A stretch of 64,000 nucleotides of DNA from Hyphomicrobiales bacterium (GTDB taxonomy: Bacteria > Pseudomonadota > Alphaproteobacteria > Rhizobiales > Rhizobiaceae): the NCBI GenBank assembly GCA_900468625.1, contig UBUL01000004.1:62001-126000 (forward strand). The letters are read 5' to 3'. The first letter of the stretch is position 1, and every line of letters begins with the position of its first letter. This document shows, one piece after another, positions 28,753 to 38,590 of this stretch. The notes under the pieces were generated by a model that did no database searches, was not told the origin of the DNA, and worked only from the letters and a program-made list of their open reading frames with translations. The position numbers and the translations under genes were made by a program.

Positions 28753-29484
28753 ATGCGAAGACTGCTGTTCATGATTGCAACCAGCCTGTTTTCGCTGCTT
28801 CTTCTCACTTCGGCCCGCGCCGAAACCGTTCATTTCACCACCGAAGAATATCCGCCGTTCAATTATCGTGAAGGCAAGACACCGGTCGGCGCAACCACCG
28901 AACAGGTGGAGAAGATGATGGCCGATATCGGGGTCGACTATACGATCGACATCATGCCCTGGGCGAGAGCCTACAGCCAGGCTCTTATTGAGCCGATGAC
29001 CTGCGTATTCGTCGCTGCGCACAACGAAGAACGCGACAAGCTCTTCAAATGGATACAGCCGCTGCTGATCGACCGTAGCATCCTGATCAAGCACAGCGGC
29101 TCGAAGGTTGCCGCAACGACCGTCGAAGAAGCAAAGGAATATCTCGTCGGCACCTGGCGCGAGGACTATACGGAAACGATCCTGCGCCGGAATAATTTCC
29201 CGCGCATCGACGTCGGCGGCGATTTCAAGGCTGCGTTCAAGAAGCTCATGAGCGATCGCATCGACCTGATGCCGATCTCGGAATTCTATTTTGACAAGCT
29301 GAAGAGCGAGGGTAACGCCGTCGAGAAAGTCACGATCCTTTCCCAGCAGCCCATGGGCATTGCCTGCCAGAAGGATTTCCCCGCCGATCTGCAGCGCAGA
29401 ATGCAGGCCGAACTCGACGCGCTGATCGCAAACGGCACGCAGCGGCAGATTTTCCTGAAGTATGGGCTGCACCTCGGCGACTGA
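28753..29484 (+). CDS. Periplasmic solute-binding protein (SBP family 3)
   Basis: A 243-residue exported protein with a signal peptide cleaved after SARA. The mature start ETVHFTTEEYPPFNYREGKT is typical of family-3 amino-acid-type binding proteins, as is FKKLMSDRIDLMPISEFYF. No ABC permease or ATPase gene accompanies it. It follows the membrane c-di-GMP enzyme by 14 bp and is probably co-expressed, so it could serve as that enzyme's periplasmic ligand sensor. The start is ATG 28753 (AGGAG four bases upstream); ATG 28741 is also possible. Confidence 0.88.
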   Translation: MRRLLFMIATSLFSLLLLTSARAETVHFTTEEYPPFNYREGKTPVGATTEQVEKMMADIGVDYTIDIMPWARAYSQALIEPMTCVFVAAHNEERDKLFKWIQPLLIDRSILIKHSGSKVAATTVEEAKEYLVGTWREDYTETILRRNNFPRIDVGGDFKAAFKKLMSDRIDLMPISEFYFDKLKSEGNAVEKVTILSQQPMGIACQKDFPADLQRRMQAELDALIANGTQRQIFLKYGLHLGD

Positions 29485-29557
29485 CTGCATCCCGCCTTGA
29501 CTTTGCCGTCAAATCGCTGTGGTGAAGGGCATCGGTGTTTTCCAAGGGGTGAAGCGC

Positions 29558-30274
29558 ATGCTTCTCATCGCGGGCCTCGGCAATCCGGGCGCCAAATATC
29601 AGGGCAACCGCCACAATATCGGTTTCATGGCCGTGGATGCGATCCACCGGCGCCACAGCTTTTCGCCCTGGTCGAAGAAATTCAAGGCGGAGATTGCCGA
29701 AGGCGAACTCGGCGGACAAAAGGTGCTGCTGATCAAGCCACAGACCTTCATGAACCTCTCCGGCGAAGCCGTCGGCGAGGCCATGCGCTTCTATAAGCTC
29801 CAGCCATCGGATCTCCTGGTGATCTATGACGAACTCGACCTGGCAGCCGGCAAGGCGCGGCTGAAGACCGGCGGCGGCCATGGCGGTCACAACGGTATCA
29901 AGTCGATCGATGCGCATTGCGGCAAGGAATATCGCCGCCTGCGGCTCGGCATCGGTCATCCCGGCGCCAAGGAACTCGTGCACAACCACGTTCTCGGCGA
30001 TTTCGCCAAGGTCGATCAAAGCTGGCTCGAGCCGCTGTTCGACGCACTTGCCGACAATGCCGACATGCTGGTGCGCGGCGAGGATTCGCAGCTGATGAAC
30101 AAGATCGCCCTCGCTTTGGGCGGAAAAGCAGAAGACGACGCACCGAAGCCGGAGAAGAAGGCGCCGGCCAAATCGCATATCCATCAGGCGCGCAACCACG
30201 GCCAGCCAAAGATGCCGGAAACCGGCCCGATGGCGGAAATGCTGAAGAGGATGTTCGGCAAGAAGGATAATTGA
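29558..30274 (+). CDS. pth: Peptidyl-tRNA hydrolase
   Basis: A 238-residue cytoplasmic enzyme that frees tRNA from peptidyl-tRNA dropped by ribosomes. Conserved residues: [18 protein letters not shown] with catalytic His, [24 protein letters not shown] and [12 protein letters not shown] lysine/proline-rich C-terminal tail ([15 protein letters not shown]) of about 50 residues is common in rhizobial Pth. The start is ATG 29558, with AAGGGGTG upstream. Overlapping reading context continues into the GNAT gene one base after the stop. Confidence 0.96.
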   Translation: MLLIAGLGNPGAKYQGNRHNIGFMAVDAIHRRHSFSPWSKKFKAEIAEGELGGQKVLLIKPQTFMNLSGEAVGEAMRFYKLQPSDLLVIYDELDLAAGKARLKTGGGHGGHNGIKSIDAHCGKEYRRLRLGIGHPGAKELVHNHVLGDFAKVDQSWLEPLFDALADNADMLVRGEDSQLMNKIALALGGKAEDDAPKPEKKAPAKSHIHQARNHGQPKMPETGPMAEMLKRMFGKKDN

Positions 30275-30275
30275 G

Positions 30276-30749
30276 ATGCAGGAGCCAGCAGCCGAAAATA
30301 CCGCGGATATTGTCATCCGGCCGATTGCGATGGCGGACCTGCCGACGCTGCTTGCACTTTACCGGCATTTGAATGCAGAGGACCCGGTATTGGACCTGCA
30401 GCTAGCGCAGAGCCGCCTTGGTGAAATCCTCGCCCATCCCGGCATGACGATCCTCGCCGCTTTTGACAGCGACAAGGCCGTCTCTTCCGTGACGCTGATC
30501 GTTACCCCAAATCTCACGCGCGGCGGCGCGCCCTACGCGTTGATCGAGAATGTGGTGACCCACGCCGACTACCGTCGGCGCGGCCTTGCCGGCACGGTCC
30601 TCCGCAAAGCGTTTGCACAGGCCTGGGACAAGAACTGCTACAAAGTCATGCTGCTGACGGGATCGAAGAACCCGGCGACGCTGCGTTTCTACGCCAATTG
30701 CGGTTTTACCCAGGACAAGACCGGCTTCCAGATCCGCCGGCCGGCCTGA
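30276..30749 (+). CDS. GNAT-family N-acetyltransferase
   Basis: A 157-residue acetyl-CoA-dependent acyltransferase. The acetyl-CoA loop is VVTHADYRRRGLAGTVL (about 90-106), preceded by the beta-4 strand and followed by LLTGSKNPATLRFYANCGF. It begins one base after the pth stop codon (TGAGATG), so expression is coupled to pth. Acceptor substrate unknown. Confidence 0.88.
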   Translation: MQEPAAENTADIVIRPIAMADLPTLLALYRHLNAEDPVLDLQLAQSRLGEILAHPGMTILAAFDSDKAVSSVTLIVTPNLTRGGAPYALIENVVTHADYRRRGLAGTVLRKAFAQAWDKNCYKVMLLTGSKNPATLRFYANCGFTQDKTGFQIRRPA

Positions 30750-30765
30750 CAGGCGCCCAGCGCTC

Positions 30766-31077
30766 CTATTCTTCCGGTTCGGTCGTGAACATCAGCGGGA
30801 AGCCCGCGCTCTTTGCGAGATCGATTGCCTCCTGCGCCTTCGTCTCGGCGATATCTCGCGCACAGACCATGACAACGCAGGTTCCGAGCTTATGCGCCGT
30901 CATCATGACGCGATAGCCGGTCTCCTCACTCATGCGGAAGACGGCCTTTAGCACCGTGATGACGAATTCCCGCGGCGTATAATCGTCGTTCACGAGAATG
31001 ATCTTGTAGAGCTTCGGCCTCTCGACCTTCGGCTTCGTTTTGGGCTTTGGTTTCAGGACAACGTCATTGTCACTCAT
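30766..31077 (-). CDS. clpS: ClpS adaptor, second-type (ClpS2-like)
   Basis: A 103-residue adaptor that hands N-degron substrates to ClpAP. The core is YKIILVNDDYTPREFVITVL, with the residue pattern for N-terminal amino-acid binding, and KLGTCVVMVCARDIAETKAQ. A basic N-terminal tail (PKPKTKPKVERPK) precedes it. It is not next to clpA, as ClpS1 usually is; many rhizobia carry a second ClpS. The start is ATG 31077 or 31083, with no strong ribosome-binding site. Confidence 0.9.
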   Translation of the reverse strand: MSDNDVVLKPKPKTKPKVERPKLYKIILVNDDYTPREFVITVLKAVFRMSEETGYRVMMTAHKLGTCVVMVCARDIAETKAQEAIDLAKSAGFPLMFTTEPEE

Positions 31078-31306
31078 CGGCATCACCGTTGACGACAGGG
31101 AAAGGAACTTTGGGCTAATGGCCGGATTATAGTGCAGCGCACCACATCCTTCAAGAACGGTCGTGTGAGGGAGACAATGAAGCCGATATCCGCACCAAGC
31201 CTCCTCTGTCGGCAGAAAAGTGGCTCTTTGCTTGCCCAAGGCTTGACCCGCAACGGCCCTTCCCCCATAGGCACTGCAAAGATTTTCAAGATATGGACCA
31301 GGTGCC

Positions 31307-32410
31307 ATGGGTTTCAAATGCGGTATCGTCGGGCTGCCGAATGTCGGCAAGTCCACTTTGTTCAACGCGCTGACCAAGACGGCGGCGGCGCAGGCGGCGA
31401 ACTATCCGTTCTGCACGATCGAGCCGAATACGGGTGAAGTCGCGGTTCCCGATCCGCGCATGCGCAAGCTTGCCGACGTCGCCAAGTCGAAGGAGCTGAT
31501 TCCGACGCGCATCTCCTTCGTCGATATTGCCGGCCTCGTGCGCGGCGCGTCGAAGGGCGAAGGCCTCGGCAATCAGTTCCTGGCCAATATCCGCGAAGTC
31601 GATGCCATCGTGCATGTGCTGCGCTGCTTCGAAGATAGCGACATCACCCATGTCGAGGGCCGCATCAATCCGGTCGCCGATGCCGAGACCATCGAGACCG
31701 AGCTGATGCTCGCCGATCTCGAAAGCCTCGAGCGCCGCACGGAGCAGACGCGCAAGCGCGCCACCGGCAAGGACAAGGAATCCATGGCGATGCTGCCGAT
31801 CATGGACGCATCCTTGGCACTGCTGCAGGAAGGCAAGCCTGTCCGCACGCTGCTGTCCAAGCTGGATGCCGAGGAGACCCGTATCCTCAAGAGCCTGAAT
31901 CTGCTGACTTCGCACCCCGTGCTTTATGTCTGCAACGTCGCCGAAGGCGATGCTGCGACCGGCAACGAGCACACGGTCGCCGTCGCTGCCATGGCCAAGG
32001 AGCAGAATTCCGAAGTCGTCGTCATCTCCGCCGCCATCGAAGCGGAAGTGGCGCAGCTGCCCGATGAAGAAGCGAAGGAATTCCTTTCGGCGCTCGGCCT
32101 CGATGAAGCCGGCCTCGACCGCCTGATCCGCGCCGGCTACAAGCTGCTGCATCTCATCACCTACTTTACCGTAGGACCGAAGGAGACGCGCGCCTGGACG
32201 ATCGAACAGGGTACCAAGGCATCGCAGGCAGCCGGCGTCATCCATTCGGATTTCGAGCGCGGCTTCATTCGCGCCAATACAATCGCCTATGACGATTACA
32301 TCGCCTACAACGGCGAAACCGGGGCCAAGGAAGCCGGCAAGGCGCGCGACGAAGGCAAGGAATATGTCGTCCAGGACGGCGACGTCATCCACTTCCGCTT
32401 CAACACCTGA
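31307..32410 (+). CDS. ychF: Redox-regulated Obg-like ATPase YchF
   Basis: A 367-residue P-loop protein of the Obg family that prefers ATP. G1 motif [16 protein letters not shown], followed by [12 protein letters not shown] and [29 protein letters not shown] (shown in parts), with a coiled-coil insertion and a C-terminal TGS domain ending [10 protein letters not shown]. It binds the ribosome and helps oxidative-stress control. It belongs to the pth-ychF neighbourhood common in alphaproteobacteria, with clpS inserted on the other strand. Confidence 0.96.
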   Translation: MGFKCGIVGLPNVGKSTLFNALTKTAAAQAANYPFCTIEPNTGEVAVPDPRMRKLADVAKSKELIPTRISFVDIAGLVRGASKGEGLGNQFLANIREVDAIVHVLRCFEDSDITHVEGRINPVADAETIETELMLADLESLERRTEQTRKRATGKDKESMAMLPIMDASLALLQEGKPVRTLLSKLDAEETRILKSLNLLTSHPVLYVCNVAEGDAATGNEHTVAVAAMAKEQNSEVVVISAAIEAEVAQLPDEEAKEFLSALGLDEAGLDRLIRAGYKLLHLITYFTVGPKETRAWTIEQGTKASQAAGVIHSDFERGFIRANTIAYDDYIAYNGETGAKEAGKARDEGKEYVVQDGDVIHFRFNT

Positions 32411-32431
32411 TCGCCTCCAGATTGTCGGCGC

Positions 32432-33556
32432 CTATCTGAGCGCCGGCAATCTCGCCTGCATACCGGAAGGCAAATGCCGCACGATGAGGCGGCGCAGATC
32501 GGCCCAGCCGATACCGATCACAAGCACGACCAGCCCGACAATTATCAGCACCAGGAAACCGATTTTGTCGAAGCCGGCATTGCTGTGCGTGAGGAGAGCC
32601 GCGGTCGCGAGGCCTAGCGAGACGAGTCCGGCGGTCACGAAAGCGCGGCGATCGATGACAAGCCCGATCAGCATCATTGCCAGAACCACCACCAGCACCG
32701 TTACGGCCTGCAGATAGCTGCCGAATGGCACATCGGTAAGATTGTTAAAGACGGTGCCGCCGCTGGCAAGCTCCAGGCGCAAAGCCAGAAGGACGGTCGA
32801 ATAAAGCAATGCCGGCGCAGTCGCGAGATGCAGCCAGAACGCGACGTCGGAACGACGCGTAACCCTCTGCGGATCGCTGAGATCGAAACGCATCGCCAAG
32901 GCGAAGCTGGCGAGCGCGGTTACCAGCAGGATCATGAGCGTCTGGATCGGATAGTCTGCCGGCACATTCGTGGATCCCGTCACCGTGCCGGCGACATAGA
33001 AGACCGCTGCGAGAAACAGCCCGAACAATGAGAATAAAAATAGCGCCAGCGACAGCGGCACGCGATAGCGCCAGTAAAACAATGCCAGCGACAGCGGAAA
33101 TGGCGCCGCTATGACGATTGCACCGATGGTGAAATTGTTGCCCAGTGCCGGCGTGGAGCCGACGTAGGTGACCACGGTATGGAAAACCCAGGCGACGAGC
33201 GCGACAGTCAAATCCACGGCCGGAAGCGCCAGTCGTTGACGTCGCACTAATATCTCCGCCAGGATGACGATTGCCAGCAAGGACAGGTAGCGGTTTGCCA
33301 CTCCCCAGAGCCCGACCAGCAGCACGATGACCCCGATAGTGATGAGCACGTCGTGAAAACCGCGCACGAAACGCGGCGCTTCCGTATCTTCCACCGGATT
33401 GGACTCATCAAGGGAGCGCGGCGCCGAGAGCCCCCGATCTACCGACAGAGCACCGATGTCCTTCCCCGTGAGATAGGGCAGCAATCTCTCGGCCTGGCTC
33501 GATGAAATAATCCCCTCGCCGGCAGCTTCGTCCAATGCGATCTTGAGTTCGCTCAT
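32432..33556 (-). CDS. DUF2157-like multi-spanning membrane protein
   Basis: A 374-residue inner-membrane protein. The soluble N-terminus MSELKIALDEAAGEGIISSS and QAERLLPYLTG matches DUF2157-type heads, followed by about ten hydrophobic helices. Substrate and function unknown. ATG 33556 is chosen, with AGGA upstream. It is convergent with ychF and divergent from the MaoC pair. Confidence 0.8.
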   Translation of the reverse strand: MSELKIALDEAAGEGIISSSQAERLLPYLTGKDIGALSVDRGLSAPRSLDESNPVEDTEAPRFVRGFHDVLITIGVIVLLVGLWGVANRYLSLLAIVILAEILVRRQRLALPAVDLTVALVAWVFHTVVTYVGSTPALGNNFTIGAIVIAAPFPLSLALFYWRYRVPLSLALFLFSLFGLFLAAVFYVAGTVTGSTNVPADYPIQTLMILLVTALASFALAMRFDLSDPQRVTRRSDVAFWLHLATAPALLYSTVLLALRLELASGGTVFNNLTDVPFGSYLQAVTVLVVVLAMMLIGLVIDRRAFVTAGLVSLGLATAALLTHSNAGFDKIGFLVLIIVGLVVLVIGIGWADLRRLIVRHLPSGMQARLPALR

Positions 33557-33739
33557 TCCTGCTTCCGTCCCGTTTTGCAACGAACAAGCCTCAACACATC
33601 GCCGCCGCACAATCAAGGGCTGCCGGACGCCGGTAGGCAATCACCCTGTGATCGCCCGTCATGGTCATGGAAAATGCTTGCACCGCCACAGCTGGCCATG
33701 CGATTGCCGATGGACGAGACGTGGAGGACGACAGAAGAC

Positions 33740-34204
33740 ATGACGAAACTCGTCTACGAAGACTTCCGGCCGGGACGGGAATTTCCGCTCGGCCCTAAAC
33801 ATATGACAGCGGCGGAAATCATCGAATTCGCCAGGGAATTCGACCCGCAGCCGATGCATCTGGACGAGGAAGCCGGCCGGGCCAGTATTCTCGGCGGCCT
33901 TGCCGCTTCCGGCTGGCATACCTCGGCGGTGTTCATGCGCATGATGTGCGACTCCTACCTCCTTGAGGCCGATGCACAGGGTGCACCGGGCATCGATTTC
34001 ATGGAGTGGAAAAAGCCCGTTCTGGCCGGAGACACGCTGTCGGGCCGATCCATCGTGGTGGAGGTACGCCCCATGCGCTCTCGTCCGGGCATCGGCATCG
34101 TTAAATTCCGTCATGAAGTCGAGAACCAGCGCGGCGAGCTCGTCTGCCTCGGAGAGAACGCGACCATGATCCGCATGCGCGCCAGCACGGAGGTCTCGGC
34201 ATGA
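33740..34204 (+). CDS. MaoC-family dehydratase, first of a pair
   Basis: A 154-residue hot-dog-fold protein of the MaoC/(R)-specific enoyl-CoA hydratase family. The hydratase motif reads FAREFDPQPMHLDEEAG, with catalytic Asp and His, and LGGLAASGWHTSAVFMRMM is the usual second helix. ATG 33740 follows GGAGGACGA at a distance. The second MaoC gene overlaps it by four bases (ATGA), suggesting a heterodimer. Substrate unknown. Confidence 0.88.
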   Translation: MTKLVYEDFRPGREFPLGPKHMTAAEIIEFAREFDPQPMHLDEEAGRASILGGLAASGWHTSAVFMRMMCDSYLLEADAQGAPGIDFMEWKKPVLAGDTLSGRSIVVEVRPMRSRPGIGIVKFRHEVENQRGELVCLGENATMIRMRASTEVSA

Positions 34205-34668
34205 AGATGAGCGACCTCTATCCCTTGGGCGAACGCGTCGAGATCGGCAGCCATACCTTCACACCCGAGAGCATCGTCCGCTTCGCCTCGCGCTTCGATC
34301 CGCAGATTTTCCATATGGATGCGGAAGCGGCGAGGCACTCACTGTTCGGCGGTCTGTGCGCCTCCGGCTGGCATAGCTGCTCCATGTGGATGCGCAGCTT
34401 CGTCGATTTTTGGAAGTCCGAAACGTCCCGGCTCATCGCCGAAGGCAAGACGCCACCCAATCTCGGCCCATCGCCGGGTTTCAAGAATCTGCAGTGGCTG
34501 CGCCCTGTCTTTGCCGGCGATACGATCACCTATGGCGTGACCATCCTTGGCAGCCGTCCGCTGGCCTCGCGCCCCGGCTGGACGCTCTACACGCTCGCCT
34601 GTGATGGGGTGAACCAGCATAACGCACCGGCATTGCGCTTCGAAAGCACCGTGCTGGCCTTTGAATAG
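34201..34668 (+). CDS. MaoC-family dehydratase, second of a pair
   Basis: A 155-residue hot-dog-fold protein, clearly paralogous to the preceding gene: FASRFDPQIFHMDAEAA and GGLCASGWHSCSMWMR. The catalytic Asp is kept as DPQ, with His in FHMD. It starts at ATG 34201 inside the upstream stop (ATGA), so translation is coupled; ATG 34207 is an alternative. Probably acts with its neighbour on a CoA thioester. Confidence 0.88.
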   Translation: MKMSDLYPLGERVEIGSHTFTPESIVRFASRFDPQIFHMDAEAARHSLFGGLCASGWHSCSMWMRSFVDFWKSETSRLIAEGKTPPNLGPSPGFKNLQWLRPVFAGDTITYGVTILGSRPLASRPGWTLYTLACDGVNQHNAPALRFESTVLAFE

Positions 34669-34716
34669 CAACCTGCCGAGGCCGCTCATGACGGCCCCGC
34701 CAATCTGCCAGGCGGC

Positions 34717-35259
34717 TTAATGCCCGGCGAATTCCACCAGCGTATGCACCGGCACATCGAGCTCTTCGAGCTTCCTGCGGCCGCCAAGGTCAGGCAGATC
34801 GATCACGAAGCAGGCTGCAACGACTTCGGCGCCGATCTGACGCAAGAGCTTCGTCGCACCGACGGCGGTGCCGCCGGTAGCGATCAGATCGTCCACCAGA
34901 ATGACCTTCTCGCCAGGATTGATCGCATCGCGATGCATCTCCATTTCGTCGACGCCATATTCCAGGCTGTAGGCAATGCGGACGATATCGTGCGGCAACT
35001 TGCCCTTCTTGCGGATCGGCACGAAGCCGGACGACAGCTGATGCGCCACTGCACCCCCGAGAATGAAGCCCCGCGCTTCCATCCCGGCGACCTTGTCGAT
35101 CTTGGAACCGGCATAGGGATGCACCAGCGCATCCACGGCCCGACGAAACGCCCTGGCATCGCCAAGCATCGTCGTGATGTCGCGGAAGATGATACCTGGC
35201 TTGGGATAGTCCGGAATGGAACGGATGCTGGCAGCGAGCTCCGAAGTGATAGTGTTCAT
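34717..35259 (-). CDS. apt: Adenine phosphoribosyltransferase
   Basis: A 180-residue salvage enzyme making AMP from adenine and PRPP. Typical segments: [47 protein letters not shown] and the PRPP loop [20 protein letters not shown] single gene that follows petC's terminator on the same strand, so it needs its own promoter. Confidence 0.96.
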   Translation of the reverse strand: MNTITSELAASIRSIPDYPKPGIIFRDITTMLGDARAFRRAVDALVHPYAGSKIDKVAGMEARGFILGGAVAHQLSSGFVPIRKKGKLPHDIVRIAYSLEYGVDEMEMHRDAINPGEKVILVDDLIATGGTAVGATKLLRQIGAEVVAACFVIDLPDLGGRRKLEELDVPVHTLVEFAGH

Positions 35260-35326
35260 GAAATATGTACTCTCAGGCTATGATAGGGCCGGCCGTACCC
35301 TATCAAGACCCGGGCGTCAGACCAAC

Positions 35327-35356
35327 AAAAAAGGCGGCCTCGACCGGCCGCCTTTT
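35327..35356 (-). terminator. Terminator after petC
   Basis: GGCGGCC and GGCCGCC form a perfect 7-bp GC stem (9 bp with the flanking A-T pairs) around a 6-base loop. On the minus strand it is followed by TTTTTT, and on the plus strand by TTTT, so it could work both ways. It lies 20 bp after the petC stop codon. Confidence 0.9.
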
Positions 35357-35375
35357 CGTTGAAACATCGCAATAC

Positions 35376-36242
35376 TCAGTGAGTGCCCGCTTTGGCATAG
35401 ACGGAGCGCTTGGTGAGATAGATCAATGCCGAGAAGATCAACAGAAACACCATGACCATGAAGCCGAGGTGCTTGCGATCTTCCAGATGCGGCTCGGAGG
35501 TCCACATCAGGAATGCAGCCACGTCGCGTGCATACTGGTCTACCGTCTGCGGCGAGCCGTCGTCGTAGGTTACCTGGCCGTCGGACAGCGGCTTCGGCAT
35601 CGCAAAGGTCGCAGCCGCACTGAAATACGGGTTGTAGTGCGAGTTCTGCGGCACCTTGAAACCGGCCGGCGGCTCTTCGTAGCCGGTCAGCAGCGAGTAG
35701 ATATAGTCCGGCCCGCCTTCTTGATACTGTGTGAAGATATCGAAGATGAACTGCGGGAAGCCGCGCTCGATTTCGCGTGCCTTGGCAAGCAGCGACATGT
35801 CGGGCGGCACCGCCCCGTTGTTGGAGGCGGCAGCCGCCTCGTCGTTCGGGAACGGCGAATTGAAATGGTCGGACGGAAGCGCCTTACGGCTGAACATTTC
35901 ACCCTGAGGGTTCGGCCCGTCCTGCACCTCGTAATTGGCGGCAAAGGCCTTTACCTGGGCTTCCGAATAGCCGAGATCTTCCAGCGTGCGGTAAGCCACC
36001 AGCTTCATCGAGTGGCAGGCCGAACAGACTTCCGTATAGACCTTGAGGCCGCGTTGGAGCTGCGCCTTGTCGTAATAGCCGAACGGACCGGAGAAGGTCC
36101 AATGCTGTTCGCGCGGTTCCTTCAGCGGATAATGCGGCGTCTCGGCTTCTGCGGCAGGCTTCGTTTCCGCAGCGATCGCGGAAACAGTGGCCGAACCGCC
36201 GATCAGGGCGAGCGAGAGAAGGCCGGCAACAATCTTTTTCAT
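35376..36242 (-). CDS. petC: Cytochrome c1 of the bc1 complex
   Basis: A 288-residue haem protein of ubiquinol-cytochrome c reductase, taking electrons from the Rieske protein and passing them to cytochrome c. The signal peptide reads MKKIVAGLLSLALIGGSATV, the haem motif is VCSACHSMK, and the axial Met lies in FAMPKPLSDG. A single C-terminal anchor (FMVMVFLLIFSALIYLT) holds it to the inner membrane facing the periplasm. Last gene of petA-petB-petC, 21 bp after petB. Unlike Bradyrhizobium, petB and petC are separate genes, not a fused fbcH. Confidence 0.96.
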   Translation of the reverse strand: MKKIVAGLLSLALIGGSATVSAIAAETKPAAEAETPHYPLKEPREQHWTFSGPFGYYDKAQLQRGLKVYTEVCSACHSMKLVAYRTLEDLGYSEAQVKAFAANYEVQDGPNPQGEMFSRKALPSDHFNSPFPNDEAAAASNNGAVPPDMSLLAKAREIERGFPQFIFDIFTQYQEGGPDYIYSLLTGYEEPPAGFKVPQNSHYNPYFSAAATFAMPKPLSDGQVTYDDGSPQTVDQYARDVAAFLMWTSEPHLEDRKHLGFMVMVFLLIFSALIYLTKRSVYAKAGTH

Positions 36243-36263
36243 CGTTTTCTTCCTTCCAACCGC

Positions 36264-37544
36264 TCAGGCGCTCATCGCGACGGCGTCTTTTTTATTGCCG
36301 CCCTGCTTCTCAAGAACCGCCTCCGTAATCGAATTCGGAATGCGTTTCGGTGTCTCGACTATGCCAAGGATTGGCATGATGACCAGGAAGAACAGGAAGT
36401 AGAACAGCGTCGCGAACTGCGCTGCCGTGGTGTAGATGCCTTCCGCCGGCTGGGAGCCGAGCCAGCCGAGCAGGACGGCATCGGCGATGAACAGCCAGAA
36501 GAACAGCTTGTACCAGGGACGATAGACGGCCGAGCGAACCTTCGACGTATCGAGCCAGGGCAGGAAGAACAGCACGATGATCGCGCCGAACATGGTCAGA
36601 ACGCCGCCGAGCTTGGAGTCGATCGGGCCGATGTTGAAGGTGATCGAGCGCAGCATCGCGTAGAACGGCAGGAAGTACCATTCCGGAACGATATGGGCCG
36701 GCGTCTTCAGCGGATTGGCCGGGATATAGTTGTCGGCATGGCCGAGGAAGTTCGGCAGGTAGAAGACGAAATAGGCGAAGACCAGCAGGAAGATGGAAAC
36801 GCCCAGCGCATCCTTCAGCGTCGCATAGGGCGTGAAGGCGACCGTGTCGGTCTTCAGCTTGACTTCGACGCCGGTCGGGTTCGTCTGGCCGGTCACATGC
36901 AGCGCCCAGATGTGCAGGATGACGACACCCGCAATCATGAACGGCAGCAGGTAGTGCAGCGAGAAGAACCGGTTGAGCGTCGGATCATCGACGGCGAAGC
37001 CGCCGAGCAGGAAGGTCTGGATCCAATCGCCGACCCATGGGAAGGCAGAGAAGAAACCGGTGATGACGGTTGCGCCCCAGAAGGACATCTGACCCCAGGG
37101 CAGAACGTAGCCCATGAAGGCCGTCGCCATCATCAGGAGATAGATGATCACGCCGAGAATCCAGAGGATTTCGCGCGGCGCCTTGTAGGAGCCGTAGTAC
37201 AGGCCGCGGGCGATGTGCAGATAGACCGCCACGAAGAAGAAGGACGCGCCGTTGGCATGCATGTAGCGCAGCAGCCATCCGTGATTGACGTCGCGGACGA
37301 TCTTTTCGACCGAATTGAAGGCGATCGCCGTATTGGCGGCATAGTGCATGGCGAGCACGACACCGGTCAGGATCTGCAGGACCAGCATGACGGCCAGCAT
37401 GGCGCCGAACGTATAGGCATAGTTCAGATTGCGCGGGACCGGGTAGGCGACAAAACTGTCATAGACCATACGCGGCAGCGGCAGCCGCGCATCGACCCAT
37501 TTTTCGAGCCCTGTCGATGGCTCGTAAGACGAATGACCACTCAT
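36264..37544 (-). CDS. petB: Cytochrome b of the bc1 complex
   Basis: A 426-residue inner-membrane diheme subunit. The four haem ligands fall at the canonical 14-residue spacing: H96 and H110 ([18 protein letters not shown]), H197 and H211 ([17 protein letters not shown]). The quinol-oxidation PEWY motif is at 287-290. Eight helices are expected. It sits between petA and petC with short gaps, so one transcript is likely. Confidence 0.97.
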   Translation of the reverse strand: MSGHSSYEPSTGLEKWVDARLPLPRMVYDSFVAYPVPRNLNYAYTFGAMLAVMLVLQILTGVVLAMHYAANTAIAFNSVEKIVRDVNHGWLLRYMHANGASFFFVAVYLHIARGLYYGSYKAPREILWILGVIIYLLMMATAFMGYVLPWGQMSFWGATVITGFFSAFPWVGDWIQTFLLGGFAVDDPTLNRFFSLHYLLPFMIAGVVILHIWALHVTGQTNPTGVEVKLKTDTVAFTPYATLKDALGVSIFLLVFAYFVFYLPNFLGHADNYIPANPLKTPAHIVPEWYFLPFYAMLRSITFNIGPIDSKLGGVLTMFGAIIVLFFLPWLDTSKVRSAVYRPWYKLFFWLFIADAVLLGWLGSQPAEGIYTTAAQFATLFYFLFFLVIMPILGIVETPKRIPNSITEAVLEKQGGNKKDAVAMSA

Positions 37545-37558
37545 GATTCAGTTCCCCC

Positions 37559-38137
37559 TCAACCGACCTTGATCTTCTTTTCCGACGTGAACGCATATTG
37601 CGGAATCGCAAGATTCATCGGCGCAGGCCCGTGGCGAATGCGGCCGGCGGTATCGTAGACCGAGCCGTGGCAGGGACAGAACCACCCGCCGTATTCTCCC
37701 GCCTGACCAAGCGGAATGCAGCCGAGATGGGTGCAGACGCCGATCATGACGAGCCAGTTTTCCTTGCCCTCGCCGGCCGAACGGGCGACATCGGTTGCCT
37801 GTGCGTCCGACGGCAGATTGGCGTTGCGGGCGATCGGATCCTTCAGGTCCGAAAGCTGCGTGCCCTTGGCATCGTCGATTTCCTTCTGCGTGCGGTTACG
37901 GATGAAGACGGGTTTGCCGCGCCACTTCACCGTCAAGGACATGCCAGGCTCGAGACTCGACACATCGACTTCGATGGATGCAAGAGCGAGCGTCGATGCA
38001 TCCGGCCGCATCTGGTCGATGAACGGCCAAGCCACGGCAACGGCACCCACTGCACCGGCCATACCTGTCGTCAAATAAAGGAAATCGCGACGAGTCGGCT
38101 CGCCGGTGGACTCAACTGTCGTACTATGCTCGCTCAA
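37559..38137 (-). CDS. petA: Rieske iron-sulfur subunit of the bc1 complex
   Basis: A 192-residue protein with a Tat-type N-terminus ([15 protein letters not shown]) that stays as its single anchor. The 2Fe-2S ligands are in VCTHLGC and CPCHGSVYD, both complete. The best start is TTG 38137 (MSEHSTT if initiated), with AGAGGAT about ten bases upstream; no ATG lies nearby. First gene of petABC. The leader holds a short ORF with strong ribosome-binding site, annotated separately. Confidence 0.95.
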   Translation of the reverse strand: MSEHSTTVESTGEPTRRDFLYLTTGMAGAVGAVAVAWPFIDQMRPDASTLALASIEVDVSSLEPGMSLTVKWRGKPVFIRNRTQKEIDDAKGTQLSDLKDPIARNANLPSDAQATDVARSAGEGKENWLVMIGVCTHLGCIPLGQAGEYGGWFCPCHGSVYDTAGRIRHGPAPMNLAIPQYAFTSEKKIKVG

Positions 38138-38590
38138 GGCTGCACATCCTCTTCCCGCAGACCACGGCAAAACCGTGATACCCCTCTCACTAACGGCGAA
38201 TCAAAGCGACCATAATTTAGCCATAGATTCCTCCGTAACCCGCTGCGTTCTAAGCTTGATCGCAAATTATGTCCAGTCTTGGCAAGGGGAGAGGGCACAA
38301 TGTCGCGGCAAAACTGCGCTGTTTCGCGGCAAGCCCGGAGCTTAAATCTTCCCCTCACCGAGACGAGAAGTTAAGCACCTGAAAAACCAGAGAATTCATA
38401 TGGAATTTTTCTTCGGTGCGGAGCAAAATAGACGCTGAATCGATTGCCGCACGCGATGAAAATAGCCGCGGCATCCGGGAAACTCGGTGCGAACCTCCCT
38501 TTTGCCGGCGACGGCGAACACATCTGATGCACGATTTATCGACCTACGCCATAGTCGCACGGTATCGCCAATGCGCTGCGAGTGGAGACC
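38138..38590. other. petABC promoter/leader region
   Basis: About 450 bp between the petA start and the end of the ABC exporter gene. No long gene. It contains a seven-codon ORF at 38201-38224 and a small hairpin, CACGG-CAAAA-CCGTG (about 38163-38177), both in the petA leader on the minus strand. Confidence 0.5.
38201..38224 (-). CDS. Possible seven-residue leader peptide upstream of petA
   Basis: On the minus strand, GGAGGA stands five bases before ATG 38224, followed by codons for MAKLWSL and TGA. The Shine-Dalgarno is stronger than that of petA itself. It ends 64 bp before the petA TTG start, with a small hairpin in between. It could be an upstream ORF affecting petA translation, or chance. 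Confidence 0.3.
   Translation of the reverse strand: MAKLWSL

Noticed and set aside
35265..37658. A 797-codon plus-strand open frame opposite petC and petB
   Set aside because: Composition is Arg/Glu/Asp/Gln-rich antisense of cytochrome genes with intact haem motifs on the other strand.
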